In this document: positions 11,192 to 22,397 of the stretch, one piece after another | Layout: each line of letters starts with the position of its first letter | Numbering within the stretch: the first letter of the stretch is position 1 | NCBI GenBank assembly: GCA_037892935.1 | Contig: JAYXKI010000002.1 | Span: forward strand, 806,001 to 870,000 | Length of the DNA stretch: 64,000 bases | From: Phlebopus portentosus | Lineage: Eukaryota; Basidiomycota; Agaricomycetes; Boletales; Boletinellaceae | Direction of reading: 5' to 3' | Translations under genes and position numbers: made by a program | Notes under the pieces: generated by a model | What the model was told of the DNA's origin: nothing | Seen by the model: only the letters and a program-made list of their open reading frames with translations | Databases searched by the model: none

Positions 11192-12631
11192 GATGTCTAT
11201 ACCAGCAGCAATAATGGCACTGGGAAAGCCAGTCTGAAGACGCCTTTGTTCGCTGCCTCGCGATCAATCATGAGAGCACGACGGGAGACGACTCGGGCAC
11301 CCAAGCTAAGTGTGACAAAATGGGTTAAAATCTCCCACAGGCATGTGAGGAGGTGAGAAGATGGTCTGGAAATTACATAAGAAGAAGAGTAAGATTTACA
11401 TAATTGAGAGGATAAGGTAGAATGTCGGTCAAAATCACACTCTGAATCTTCGGCGCAATCACATACAGACCGGGCTTGTTAAGTCCGTGTTGTCTGCGCC
11501 AAGCATCACCATCATCCACACACAGGTCTCGTATCATCCTCATTTATCATGAAAATCTTTCTTGAAAACGCCGCAAAGAGAAAACTTCCGGAAGAACCTC
11601 TCCACGCATCTTCTTTGTACGGCTCAGGGATGCTTCTCTCCCGAGATTTTATGTCTTTTTATTCCTTCTTGCCTCTTCTCGGAGGTTCTACCGTCTTTAT
11701 TCATTCTCTGTGAAAGGGAAGACAGCGGATCGTGACGGCGAGCCGTCTCACGAGTTCATCTCTCTGGGAGGGTCCCAAGTACTGTGGCTCCAGGTTTAAC
11801 TTCTGGCCGACGTTAATGAAAATCATCCTCTTGCGCATAGAGTGAGATTGCGAGGACCTCGGCGCCGGCAGTGCGGGCATATCGAAAACGTTAGGCATAA
11901 AGATCCCGCCCTAGCCTAGCATCCACGAAACTTCAGGACTTGCATAGGTCCCGGTGATGGCGACTGGATCTCCAATACTCGGAAGGAGTTCGGCTCAAAC
12001 TGGTGGTGCCTCAGAATAACACACCACATTGTGTTACACAACATCGAGCGTCTCAGGAAGGTGCGGATGCCATCCCACCGATTAAGCTGCGCCGTGGATA
12101 TTAAATATTGACTAATAAATGTGTACATGTGCTTGGGAAGGTCTTCACTTGCAAGCACCTAAAGATCAAGATCTATCAGAGCATTCAGACGCATCGTTTT
12201 CACGCGCACGTAAGCAGTCTGTAACTTCGGGCCACCTTACTGTCGGATAGAGACAAAATGCGACCTTACCGTGTAAGAAACAACATTCTGGCGCGAGAAC
12301 AAAGCAATAGACCGTGGAAGCAGTCACCGCGCTTCAGACGTGGATGGTCGAGCACGTCGTATACCGCTGGTGCAATCTTGATACCTCACAGGGAAAACAA
12401 GAAGCACACCGGTTCCCAAGATAATAAAGCGGTCCACTTCCGTCGCCCCATCGACTTTTTTGAAATTTCCGGTGTATATTTAGGTCAGGGTCCATATACC
12501 TAACCTGTCGTAAAGTGAAGGTAATTTCATAGGTAGCGCCGATGTGGGCTATTCCTCGAGAACTATAAATTACACGCAGCGACCTGCCGCAGATTGCGCA
12601 TCAGAGTCCTTCCCTACTCCTTGCGGGCGCC
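11192..12631. other. long divergent intergenic region (Elongin A / Gti1-Pac2), no gene recognised
   Basis: About 1.4 kb lies between two head-to-head starts. Open frames of 65-81 codons on both strands (for example about 11,701-11,898 and 11,916-12,158 on minus, and 12,258-12,503 on plus) resemble no family I know and have no consistent splice partners. Long upstream regions are common for WOPR-type regulators, so this may be mainly promoter and 5' leader of the downstream regulator. Confidence 0.5.
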
Positions 12632-13646
12632 ATGTTCTATTCTCCAGGACAGGACATCCAAAGGCCAACTCACCCTCGTCTCCTTGTCAGGGACGCGCGT
12701 GATGCCCAAATAGTTCTTGAAGCTGTACGAAAAGGAGTCCTGAAGCCAGTATCCCGACGTCTCAATGAGATCGAACGTTCCATGTTCATACAATCTGGAT
12801 CCATCTTTGTCTGGGAGGAGAGCGACGACGAGCTCGGTCTGAAGCGTTGGACTGACGGAAGAGTTTGGAGTCAGTCGCGCATGCGTGAGGTCGGTAGCCC
12901 TTATTCTTCGTCATTATCAGTTGCAATACTGATGCAATCACAACACACTTGTGTGAATAAAGCCGTATCTTTTCTATGACGAGAAGCTTCCGAACGATCC
13001 TGCCGGTGAGTCCAATAATCAGGGTGCTAGGTACGTATCAGATTAATCTCACATTTACCGGACTAACTCCAGCCTCCACAGAACTCAGGCTGTTTTCCGG
13101 TTCGTTGACGGAACAACTCGAGGCAATGGAAGTTCGTCCATTATGTCGCATTTTGACCGCTCTGGAAATCGACCACTTGGATTAGTCAAGCAGGCATATT
13201 CCGCATATGTGACGATCTCACCAGACTCCAGACCGAGAAAATGGCATTTGACCGCGTACTTCACGTATGCGGACCTCGAGCACTTGCCAAGCGTCGACAA
13301 AGATCCTGTGCTGCGTTCTATCACAATTCCACCCGGTATTTATCGTAGCGGGAAGGCGCGCTCCAGGACATCCGAACTAAGCCCCGATATGCCCTCTCAG
13401 TCGAGCGCCTCCGTCGGATCCTCTGCTACGTCGTCGCCGCCTCTTACACCTCACACAGCTGATGCAAGCTCTTCCGCAAGTACATCTCACTCTCAACAAC
13501 ATCCAGGAGTGGCTACGTTACCGCCATTGCATACAGCCCTCAGCGTCATGGATACATTGCCAAGCCCCGGGAGCCCAAATCGAGAGTCTAGATGGTCAGA
13601 AGATCAAAGAGTAATTCAGATGCTTAATTCACGCCATAACCGTTGA
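12632..13646 (+). CDS. Gti1/Pac2 family (WOPR domain) transcriptional regulator
   Basis: WOPR proteins (Wor1, Ryp1, Gti1, Pac2) are fungal DNA-binding regulators of morphology, mating and gluconate uptake. Three exons (12632-12889, 12963-13030, 13082-13646) give 296 residues. The N-terminal WOPRa part reads LVRDARDAQIVLEAVRKGVL, RRLNEIERSMFIQSGSIFVW and RWTDGRVWSQSRMREPYLFY. The second part includes VFRFVDGTTRGNGSS, LGLVKQAYSAYV and WHLTAYFTYADLEHLPSV. The C-terminal third is Ser/Thr/Pro-rich and probably disordered. An apparent GT donor at 13006 is better left unspliced, since reading through it keeps frame. The protein is at the short end for the family and lines up best with the Pac2/Gti1 class. 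Confidence 0.93.
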
Positions 13647-13895
13647 TGGGAAAATCTGGTGGTTCTTGTACTTCCTCGATGATTGTAAAGCCCGTAGTTT
13701 ATCTTTACACTGGACTGGCCAAGGACGCAGCATGCTTCTTCTAAATGAGACCAATCGCGTCACTTAATGCATGATTTTGACAGCTGCTTCAAAGCGTAAC
13801 TGTTATACTGTGCAGTGACCTACACAAGTAAAAACTCACGTATAGTACAAGGATAAAAGAGAGAGAAGACCAGAGTAGGTACCGACTAGCCCCTG

Positions 13896-14537
13896 TTATT
13901 CCTCATCTGAAGAACCAGCGTCCGCATCCGCACTTTCCTGGGCGCGCATTGCTCCGACAATATCATCTGCTTCTCCCCTTTGGGCGGATAATCGTTGTCC
14001 TAGACAAATTGAGATTGCTTAGTGACAAGACCTTCCTTGATACACTGCAGACTAACGAATAAGAGTGTGAATTGCCTCCTGCGTTTTCCTATCCAATTTC
14101 GCCAATTTTCGTTCCAGTTCACGCTTGAGGTCCCAGTTGGGACGTTTAGGAGCAATGTTGACTAGGTCCTATAAAGGAAATATATTCAGTTCGGTGGACA
14201 AGGAAGAGACAAAAATTTCAACCAAATCCTGTGCCCGTGTCTCTTCATCTTCGGCCACAATTTGCTCGGCTAGGCCAGCAACATGCTTTTCAACAGTATC
14301 CTCTTCCTTTTCATCTTCATTTCTCCTTTTTCTCAAGGTACGCGACTCTGGATCGAAATTCCGTCCCGAGAGGAAAGACTCTTCACTACAGAAAAAAACG
14401 TTGTATGAGTTGGAAAAAACGAGTCAACGGGTGAATACGTACCTTTGCTGCTCGAATACATTCCTCCTTCCTTCCTTCTTGTCGCGCAGAGCCAGAAGGC
14501 GAGCCTTTCTAGCGTCAGCTTCCTCTGCGAGAGACAT
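13896..14537 (-). CDS. cwf18: CWF18/CCDC12-like spliceosome-associated protein
   Basis: Small coiled-coil component linked to the Prp19/NTC complex of the spliceosome. The spliced protein starts MSLAEEADARKARLLALRDK and continues with FLSGRNFDPESRTLRKRR. The family core follows: APKRPNWDLKRELERKLAKL, DRKTQEAIHTLIRRLSAQRG. It ends in an acidic tail GSSDEE. The pair of blocks (NFDPESRTLRKR and PKRPNWDLKRELE) identifies CCDC12/cwf18. The 5' end is head-to-head with GUF1, only 115 bp apart. Confidence 0.88.
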
Positions 14538-14652
14538 CGTGCTGAGGGTTAAAACCAAACCTTGCTTGTTCAGTTATCGAGGAGTCAATATTACTGAAGC
14601 CCACGTGATCTCGTCGTTTGCAAACGACAACAGTAACTTTTGTGTGTTCGTC
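14538..14652. promoter_or_regulatory. compact divergent promoter between cwf18 and GUF1
   Basis: Only 115 bp separate the two opposing start codons, so both transcripts must start inside or overlap it. A CACGTG core lies near 14,602-14,607. Function is inferred from position. Confidence 0.5.
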
Positions 14653-17600
14653 ATGTTCAGACATCTTGTCTGTGCACAGCTGAGATCCAACTGTAGCTCA
14701 ACATATCGTTCACCCCTCCTCTCCATAACTCGCTCTTTCAGCTCATCGCCTTTCGTTTTCTCGCAGAATGACAAGGTAAAATTATGCATGCATGATTATT
14801 CTACCAACTTAATCCGGTGAGCATCACCCAAATTAACGTCATGGCTGTTCGTCTTTTAAGTATTCCACAGTAATTTTTCGATCATCGCGCACATAGGTAT
14901 CCCTTGTTAAATTTACAAAGTGATGATCAGTTCTCGTTAATATGATCCATGTGAAGATCACGGAAAATCGACGCTTGCGGATAGGTATGAAACTACTTTA
15001 TTCTGCCTCCGTTATGGTTAACATCGCTGTATCTTTACCAGGCTCCTAGAGGTGACACACTTCCGCCCCATCGCACTGTAATCATGAACTAATTGTGTGT
15101 TAGTTGACAGGGACTATTGATGTGGGCCGCGGTGTCAACAAACAGGTTTTGGACAAACTTAAAGTTGAGCGAGAACGTGGCATAACAGGTAACAGTGTTA
15201 TGTTGCTTCCTTTGCATATACGGTTTACCAATGAATAATGTTCCAAGTCAAAGCTCAGACCGCCAGGTAGCTAACGTCAATAAACTTGAGTTTGAGCTTA
15301 TTCTCACGAACCTTTAGCATGGTTCATTCCGTCCGCGGACAAAATTACCTTCTCAATTTAATCGATACTCCAGTTGGTGCTTCTAAAGCCAGACTTCGCA
15401 AACGTGTATTGAGCTCTTTCGGCAGGGTCATGTTGATTTCTCATGGGAGGTTTCGCGTTCTTTGGCTGCGTGTCAAGGTGCTGTTCTTCTCGTCGATGCA
15501 AGTCAAGGAGTCCAGGCACAGACGATATCAGTCTATCATGTTGCTAAGGAGAGGGGCCTCAAGGTAATTCCGGTGTTGAATAAGGTGCGCAGCTTCTGTA
15601 AAAGCAAGGCGGAAAAGTCGGCGCTGAATACCCGATAGATTGATTTGCCAGCGGCCCTCCCTGACCAGGTGGCGTTGCAGATTCAAGCTATCTTTGGTAT
15701 CGAGCCTGCTGAAATACTGCACGTATCAGCGAAGACAGGAAAAGGGGCTATGTCCATACTGGAAGCGATCGTGGAGCGTGTGCGTCCTCCGGATGGCGAC
15801 GTGAACGGCCCGTTAGCTGCCTTCGCATTCGATTCTTCGTGAGCATTGGTGTTTCGGAATGGGGATATATGCTTCTAACCATGATATTTAGATATGATCG
15901 TTATCGGGGAGTCGTCTCATTAGTGAATGTTGTGTCTGGACAATTGCGCAAAGGTCCGAAATTTCAGTAGAATTACAGGAGATCAATCACATACTGATAG
16001 ATTTGTCGGCGCAAAGGCGATAAAATTGCGTCGTGTTTCACTCAAAAAAAATATGATATCACCGAAGTTGGAGTCATGCACCCGGATCAAATACCAACAG
16101 ATGTTCTGTTTGCGGGCCAAGTTGGATATATCGCGTGCAATATGAAAGACTCGACGGAAGGTATGTTCTAAGTGTCATGCAATAATGCCACTCTCGCTAT
16201 GAACTACCGTAGCACATATTGGTGATACGTATCACAGAGCTAATGCACCCGTGAAGGCGCTCCGCGGATTCCCCCCGTCCAAGGCAATGGTAAGACTTTT
16301 GGGACGATGCACCGAAAACTGTGAATGTTGTTTCAGGTTTTTGCAGGCGTTTATCCTGTTGATTCAAATGACTTTCCAAAACTCGAGGAATCAATAAAGC
16401 GGGTCAGATCATAACGTTCTTCTATCTTATGCTCGCTGACACTACCTCTTTCTAAAAAGCTCATTCTCACAGACCGTAGCGTGACCGTTCAGCGGGAATC
16501 CTCTGCTGCACTCGGTCAAGGCATGCGGCTCGGTTTTCTCGGAACCTTGCACATGGATGTCTTCCGACAGGTTCGGTTTCCATTCGTATTTTCTGGAAGT
16601 CAGACCAGACGCATGACGCTGCCAGACAGAGACTCGAGGATGAGTACGACGCGAACGTAATTATTACGGCTCCAACCGTCCCGTACAAAGGTCAAGCGGG
16701 CTGCTTACGTGCTACTACACTAGAAAACTGAAAGTGCTCCACTAGTTATTTATCGTGATCGGACAGTCCTCATCAGTAATCCAACGGAATTTCCGGATAT
16801 GACCGACGCAAAATCGAAAGTCCTAGAGGTGCAGGAACCTATCGTGAATGCATCTATTATCGTTCCAGAAGGTATCATGTTGTTTTCATTCAAGCTCATC
16901 GCTTGTGTGTATCTTGCACTATGCTGATATTAACCGCTCTGACACTGTCAGAATTCCTGGGAGAGATGATGGATTTATGCTATTCAAGGCGGGCGACGAA
17001 TCTCGACCATCGTTACCTGGACTCTTCTGACATATCAGCACGAGTGATGCTGACATGTCAGCTACCTCTCAGTGAGATTGTCACTGACTTCTTTTCGCTT
17101 CTGAAGAGCCGGAGTTCAGGCTATGCCAGCTTTGAGTAAGGAACTCTTTTTCTAGCAGAACAACGTGCTCTGACGCACAACAACAAATCTGCAGCTATGA
17201 AGATGCCGGGTACAGGAAGACCGATCTGTCGAAGGTACTTGAACAGCCTTGTTCTCAATAAGTCGGTTGTAATGCTACTCAACTAGATGACTTTCTTACT
17301 CAACTCTAAACCTGTGGACGCTCTTGCTTTAATTGTGAATTGAGGTGATCATCTTCCTATTAGATCGCTGCTGATCATCTATCGACAGGTTCATCGGTCT
17401 GCCGAACAACAAGTGGGAAGAGCATGGGTAAAGAAACTTCGTATGCTGAATTGAATCTTACCATTTCTGAATGACGGCAGCTACTAACGACTCCACACGC
17501 AGATAAAGTGATTCCAAGACAATTATTCGAAGTCCCGATTCAGGTAATTTTTAACATCGATGCAACACGTGCGGTGGTTCAATTCTATTGCAATTGATTT

Positions 17601-17867
17601 AGGCTGCCGTTGGGAAGAGGGTCATTGCAAGAGAAACGCTGTCAGCCAACCGCGCCGACGTGACCGCCGGTTTGTACGGAGGTAAAGCTGCCCAATAATA
17701 CTTGTCATTCTCTTCCAGCTTACTATATATATCAAGGGCACTACGAACGTAAAATGAAGCACCTTGAGAATCAAAAGGAGGGCAAGCGCCGCATGAAAAG
17801 GATAGGAAGCGTCGAGCTTCCTCAGGAAGCCTTCTTCGATATACTCAACACCAAGCAAGGCAAATAA
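14653..17867 (+). CDS. GUF1: GUF1, mitochondrial LepA-type translation GTPase
   Basis: Ribosome-associated GTPase (EF4/LepA) that supports mitochondrial translation under stress. The N-terminus [20 protein letters not shown], rich in Arg and Ser without acids, is a mitochondrial presequence. The G domain is built across very small exons: [49 protein letters not shown], the G3 motif DTPGHVDF, then IPVLNKIDLP and SAKTGKG. Later blocks are [59 protein letters not shown] and [12 protein letters not shown]. The LepA-specific C-terminus reads [20 protein letters not shown] and [20 protein letters not shown]. First exons are 14653-14816, 14871-14896, 14957-14984, 15042-15051, 15104-15188 and 15248-15266. 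Family membership is certain; a few middle splice sites were placed by motif only. Confidence 0.95.
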
Positions 17868-18151
17868 ACTTCACTCCGTTACTTGGCACATCCTTTGTGC
17901 TGGTACCACGTGCCTGCGATAATAGACAAGCTCTCTCATGCTACGACATTGATGCAAATATAGATGCAACGTTCGTTTCATGTGGATTGACGGCAGCTTT
18001 TACTAAGATACAACAGCCTGATTTCCAGACCGTGGTAGACGCGAGCGATCCATACCAAATATGGGGCCTCTGAGAAAAGGGCCAAACGATTGTATTCCGA
18101 ATGACTGGACCATACATGCAGGCCACACCGTCTGCGCTAGATCTATTCATT

Positions 18152-19612
18152 TCATAACTCCGTGTCCTCGTCATCATACGTCTCTTTTATCAATCTGCCG
18201 AGTATCGTCAATATATTGTCTGTGAATGAAAAGAAGTATCTTACCTGTAGACCGAAGATGGCGGGTGATCCCCACTAGGTGAACCAAACCATTTTAGTAT
18301 AAAGCCGCATCAGATCGGAAAGAAGCCACCCAACTCATTGGTGATATAAACATCGAAGAGCTCGGGAGCAACATAGTCGTAATAAGGATTGATCACGTCC
18401 ACTTTGTCCACCAGACTACCCTCGTCGAACCCGAGGACACTACTCGGATCGGCAAAATCCAGAGCCCCGTACTGATGGTATACGTTCCACAGTGGCGTGA
18501 GCTTGAATTGTCCAGCACAAATAACTACCGGCGTGCTATGCGCGCGCGCAGCTGTCGCGACCAAAAGGGAGCCAGTTACGGCAAACATGCCACCATTGGC
18601 GAGAATAGCGTGCGCTCCCAGGATTACCTTATTAACCCTTGACATGATCGCATAAATTGACGAATCGGGAACGAGGACAGTAGAGATGCCCGCAGACGAA
18701 AGCCCGCGCGCCATCTCGTGCCCGCTGAATCTGCGCAACCATTCAATCTCACGGAATGCCGGACGAATGGTACATAATCACGCACGATGGGCACGTTTCT
18801 GCAACGATGACAGTGAAATTCCTATAGTGAGCGGCGGCTTTGAGATAGGATTCCACTGTCTTGGATTTGCCAATTGTGAGAATGATTTCACTGTCTCAAA
18901 CGAATCCGTCAGGACTTAAGGCGCAAGACGTAAAGGACCAACGCCGCACTCAGAATGTATGTGATCCTTTGCCCCTTTGGACACATTATCATACACTGTC
19001 TCGAGCTCGTCTAGTACATCTTGGATAGCTTCCATTAAGACAGGTTTTAAGCCCTGCGCAAATGACTCCGGGTCATTTGATTCCGTAAAGTCCGCCTTCC
19101 CTTGTGCGGCAAGAGATTTTTGGGTGGTGGACTGTTTCTTGGGCTGCCCCATGAGGATGAACTTTGAGATAGAGAAGCCAGGTTTGGTCGCAGGCTTTGA
19201 TAGCTTTTCATGGGCAGCATTGTATTCCTCGCGTATGTGGTGCAAGATCTTCCTGACAGTATTGCCGACCGTAAATTCTGTACGAAACGATCCATTAATA
19301 GACACACCAGGTAGAGGTATCACCACACCTTTCGGCTGTGCTTCCACAAGTCTATGACCAATTGATTTTATCCGGGCAATAAGCTCTTCTATAGTTGAGA
19401 ACTTGGAGCGCAATATTACTTGACGTATTACTCGGAGAGTCTCGAGAGCCGTTTCTCTTGAACCGACAAGCTGTCTTCATTCAATGTGAAAAATTAAAAT
19501 TACATGTATTAGTTAGGATCTTTGCCTGCTGGAAATATTTAAAGCACCTTCGACGGAGACGCCAGACCAGATGTTCAACTTGCCGTTGGCTTGCGGAACT
19601 TGCAGCTGACAT
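18152..19612 (-). CDS. GCD7: translation initiation factor eIF2B subunit beta
   Basis: Regulatory subunit of the eIF2B exchange complex. The start at 19610-19612 gives MSAASSASQRQVEHLVWRLR, and an intron joins it to RQLVGSRETALETLRVIRQV. Next come SIGHRLVEAQPKGVVIPLPG and KLSKPATKPGFSISKFIL. Toward the end are GISTVLVPDSSIYAIMSRVN, KVILGAHAILANGGMFAVTG and VVICAGQFKLTPLWN. Reading straight on from VYITN gives a false stop at 18310. Splicing a donor at 18334 to an exon of about 30 nt, and then to a last exon, gives GDHPPSSVYRLIKETYDDED and TEL, the usual family C-terminus, so I place the stop at 18152-18154. The gene faces GUF1 tail-to-tail. Confidence 0.92.
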
Positions 19613-19861
19613 GTTCAAGTTGGTTGAATGTATACGTATACAATGGAATAGACTTCAGTATTATTGACTCGGTCTGTGATGTGACAACCAACGTCATCAC
19701 TTGTCACAATCACAGTCGAGTCGAAGGCACGTGCGCGATATTTACTACTATCAAAAAATTTTAAATTTACCATTTTGAGACAACGTGTACAGGTGTTTAT
19801 GCCACTTATGTCTTTCAACGTACTGGGGTCAAGACGAGTCAATCTCTAGCAATCTTACAAA

Positions 19862-21956
19862 AGTGAGAGGAAAACGCTTGCGATCTGTCCGATTACTGAT
19901 TCTTATGTCCAGTGTGTGGCATTCTTGGCTTGCTTCTTCGCGATCCGAACGTCGACTGTGCTGCAGAAATCTGTGAAGGCTTGTCTTTACTCCAGCATCG
20001 AGGTCAAGATGCCTGTGGCATAGTCACCTGTGGCTACAAGGGTCGTCTCTATCAGTGCAAAGCCAATGGCATGGTTCGGGATGTATTCGACAAAGGTGCA
20101 TTGAGTAGGTTGTACGGAGGAATGGGAGTCGGTCACGGTATTTCTATATTGTTTCGTACGAATCTCCTCAGGCTGAATGACCTCTTCAGTCCGATATCCC
20201 ACCGCTGGAAGTTCTTCTCATGCGGAAGCCCAGCCGTTCTACGTCAACTCGCCGTATGGAATAGTTTTTGCGCATGTAGGTCCCATTTTCCCTGAATTTG
20301 TATACAGTGTCTTAGCAAGCACCAAAGAACGGAAACCTCATAAACACGACGTCTCTTCTCCATTTTATGGATGCGGAAGCGCACAGACATATCAACACCA
20401 ACTCAGATTCCGAGCTTTTATTGAACATTTTCGCCGACAATCTCCAACGGACTGGTAAATTCCGTATCAATGAAGATGATATATTCACAGCAATCGGAGG
20501 TCTTATGGATCAATGTAAGGGCGCATATGCTTGCGTAGCCATGCTTGCGGGTTTTGGTATCATTGCATTTCGTGATCCTAATGGTATTCGCCCCGTCGGG
20601 ATGGCCCATCGTAACGTACCTGGGGGACGCGACTATACTTTTGCAAGCGAAAGTGTGGTAGCAGACGCAAGTGGATTCACGGGATGGGAGGATGTAAGAC
20701 CCGGTCCGTAAAGAAGTCTCGACTCGCTTGGTGCTACATTGACCAGGTGCTCATTCTTCAGGAGAGGCCGTGATCATCACGCGTTCTCAGGTTTCTAGAC
20801 GCCAGGTGAAATCTCCGTCAACGTTCGCGCCCGATATATTTGAATATGTCTATTTCGCTCGGCCTGATTCTGTCCTCGATGGAGTCAGCGTTTATCGAAG
20901 TCGTATGGCCATGGGCGACCTCCTTGCAGATGAAGTAAGGCGGACACTGGAGAAATGCCAACTTAGCGTTGACGTTGTTATTCCTGTAGGTGTAATTGTT
21001 ACTGTTGATGACGTAAGTTAAATTTGGTTACTGTAAAAAAGGTGCCGGACACATCGAGAGTTGCTGCTCTTAATCTGGCGCAAAAGCTCGGCCTTCCTTA
21101 CAGAGAAGGATTCATCAAGAACCGGTATGTTGGACGCACTTTTATCATGCCAGGTCAGCAAATGAGGTATGCATTTTGTTTCTGGATAACACTGGGCATG
21201 AGCTGATTACGTAACGCAGGCGACAAAATGTGAGGCGGAAGTTGAACGCGATGGCACTTGAGTTCTCCGGGAAGAACGTTTTGATCGTTGACGGTACGAT
21301 CGTCTCGTTACTGATTAATTGCTTTATTAGAGTATTTTATCTTCCTAGATTCGATTGTACGAGGGACGACGTCAAAAGAGATCGTCCAGATGGCTAAAGA
21401 TGTCGGCGCTAAGAAGGTCATAGTCGCTAGTTGTGCTCCGCCTATTCGGTTTGTGTACTTTCGCGGAACAGAAAATATGTATCTGATGGCGTCTTCTGTT
21501 GGATAAAGCCACGTCAACGTATACGGAATTGACATGCCTTCCCGAGCAGAGCTTGTCGCTCACGGACGAGATACGGGCGCTATTGCAGAAGCAATCGGCG
21601 CTGACCTAGTCATTTTTCAAACGCTGCCCGATCTCATTACCGCGGTCCGACAATTCAATCCAGCGATACCAAGCTTCGATTGTTCCGTCTTCACCGGTGA
21701 ATACGTGACAGGCAGCGTTGATGAGCCATATTTACAGTATTTGGAACGATTGCGCGCGGATAGCGTGAAAAATAAGGCACAAATCAGTGGTCTCGGGAGT
21801 CTGGGGGGAAAGGGCGGGGGTGCCATGCTTCATAATGGTATCAACGGTCATTCTGACAGGAGTGATCCTGAAGAGCCGCGCATGGAATACGATGGACCCA
21901 GTAACGGTGCCGACGACACGGTTGGACTCCATAATAGTTGGACGGCATCAAGATAG
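19862..21956 (+). CDS. ADE4: amidophosphoribosyltransferase (glutamine PRPP amidotransferase)
   Basis: First committed step of purine synthesis: PRPP plus glutamine gives phosphoribosylamine. The mature enzyme needs Cys as residue 2, and the coding sequence reads [20 protein letters not shown]. No plain ATG precedes TGT GGC. The A of the start codon is at 19862 and TG at 19913-19914, divided by a 50-nt GT-AG intron. Glutaminase motifs follow: [33 protein letters not shown], and NGNLINT after the next intron (20276-20327). Then [28 protein letters not shown] and the PRPP-binding loop [20 protein letters not shown] are seen. [18 protein letters not shown] is also typical. The C-terminal tail after [13 protein letters not shown] is Gly/Ser-rich and variable. 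Confidence 0.96.
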
Positions 21957-22397
21957 CGAGAGCACCGAGGGCAGGACAATGGTACGTACTGATTTTATCA
22001 ACAACAATTTATGCTTATAGTTTCGTAGAAACCATCTATTCATTGGGACAAGCAGTCAATCACATTTTACACGCAAAATCGCATCACCACTATTTTCTCA
22101 ACCCCTTTCGGCGATGGTAACATGTACCCGCTTCTGTCTTTCATCGTATTACGCCTGTCGTCTGATCGCTTGTCTTGTTAAGTTTTGTGATTGCTCATCG
22201 TTTTGGATGCATATTCCGGACTAAGTGATCTTGTCTATCCACTGTGTTTATTATATGTGTATACTGCGTTGTATATAGTCATTGTCATTTCTGTGGGGTA
22301 CAGCACGTGCACTGCATCGTACGAACCACGTGCTCGTACTCTGTGTGCGCGATTCTACTTCATGTGACTACGAAGAACCCCATCAATCGTTGCGGCA
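21957..22397 (+). promoter_or_regulatory. ADE4 3' flank and myotubularin promoter
   Basis: A 441-bp gap between two plus-strand genes with no reading frame of note. Two CACGTG cores lie close together at 22304-22309 and 22327-22332, 66-94 bp before the myotubularin ATG, a position consistent with bHLH-type activator sites. That is inference from spacing only. Confidence 0.45.

Noticed and set aside
11701..12158. Two minus-strand frames of 65 and 80 codons upstream of the WOPR gene
   Set aside because: No recognised motifs, no matching splice sites between them, and they sit in a likely promoter.
13006..13022. Apparent 17-nt intron in the WOPR gene
   Set aside because: Too short to splice; reading through keeps frame to the real donor at 13031.
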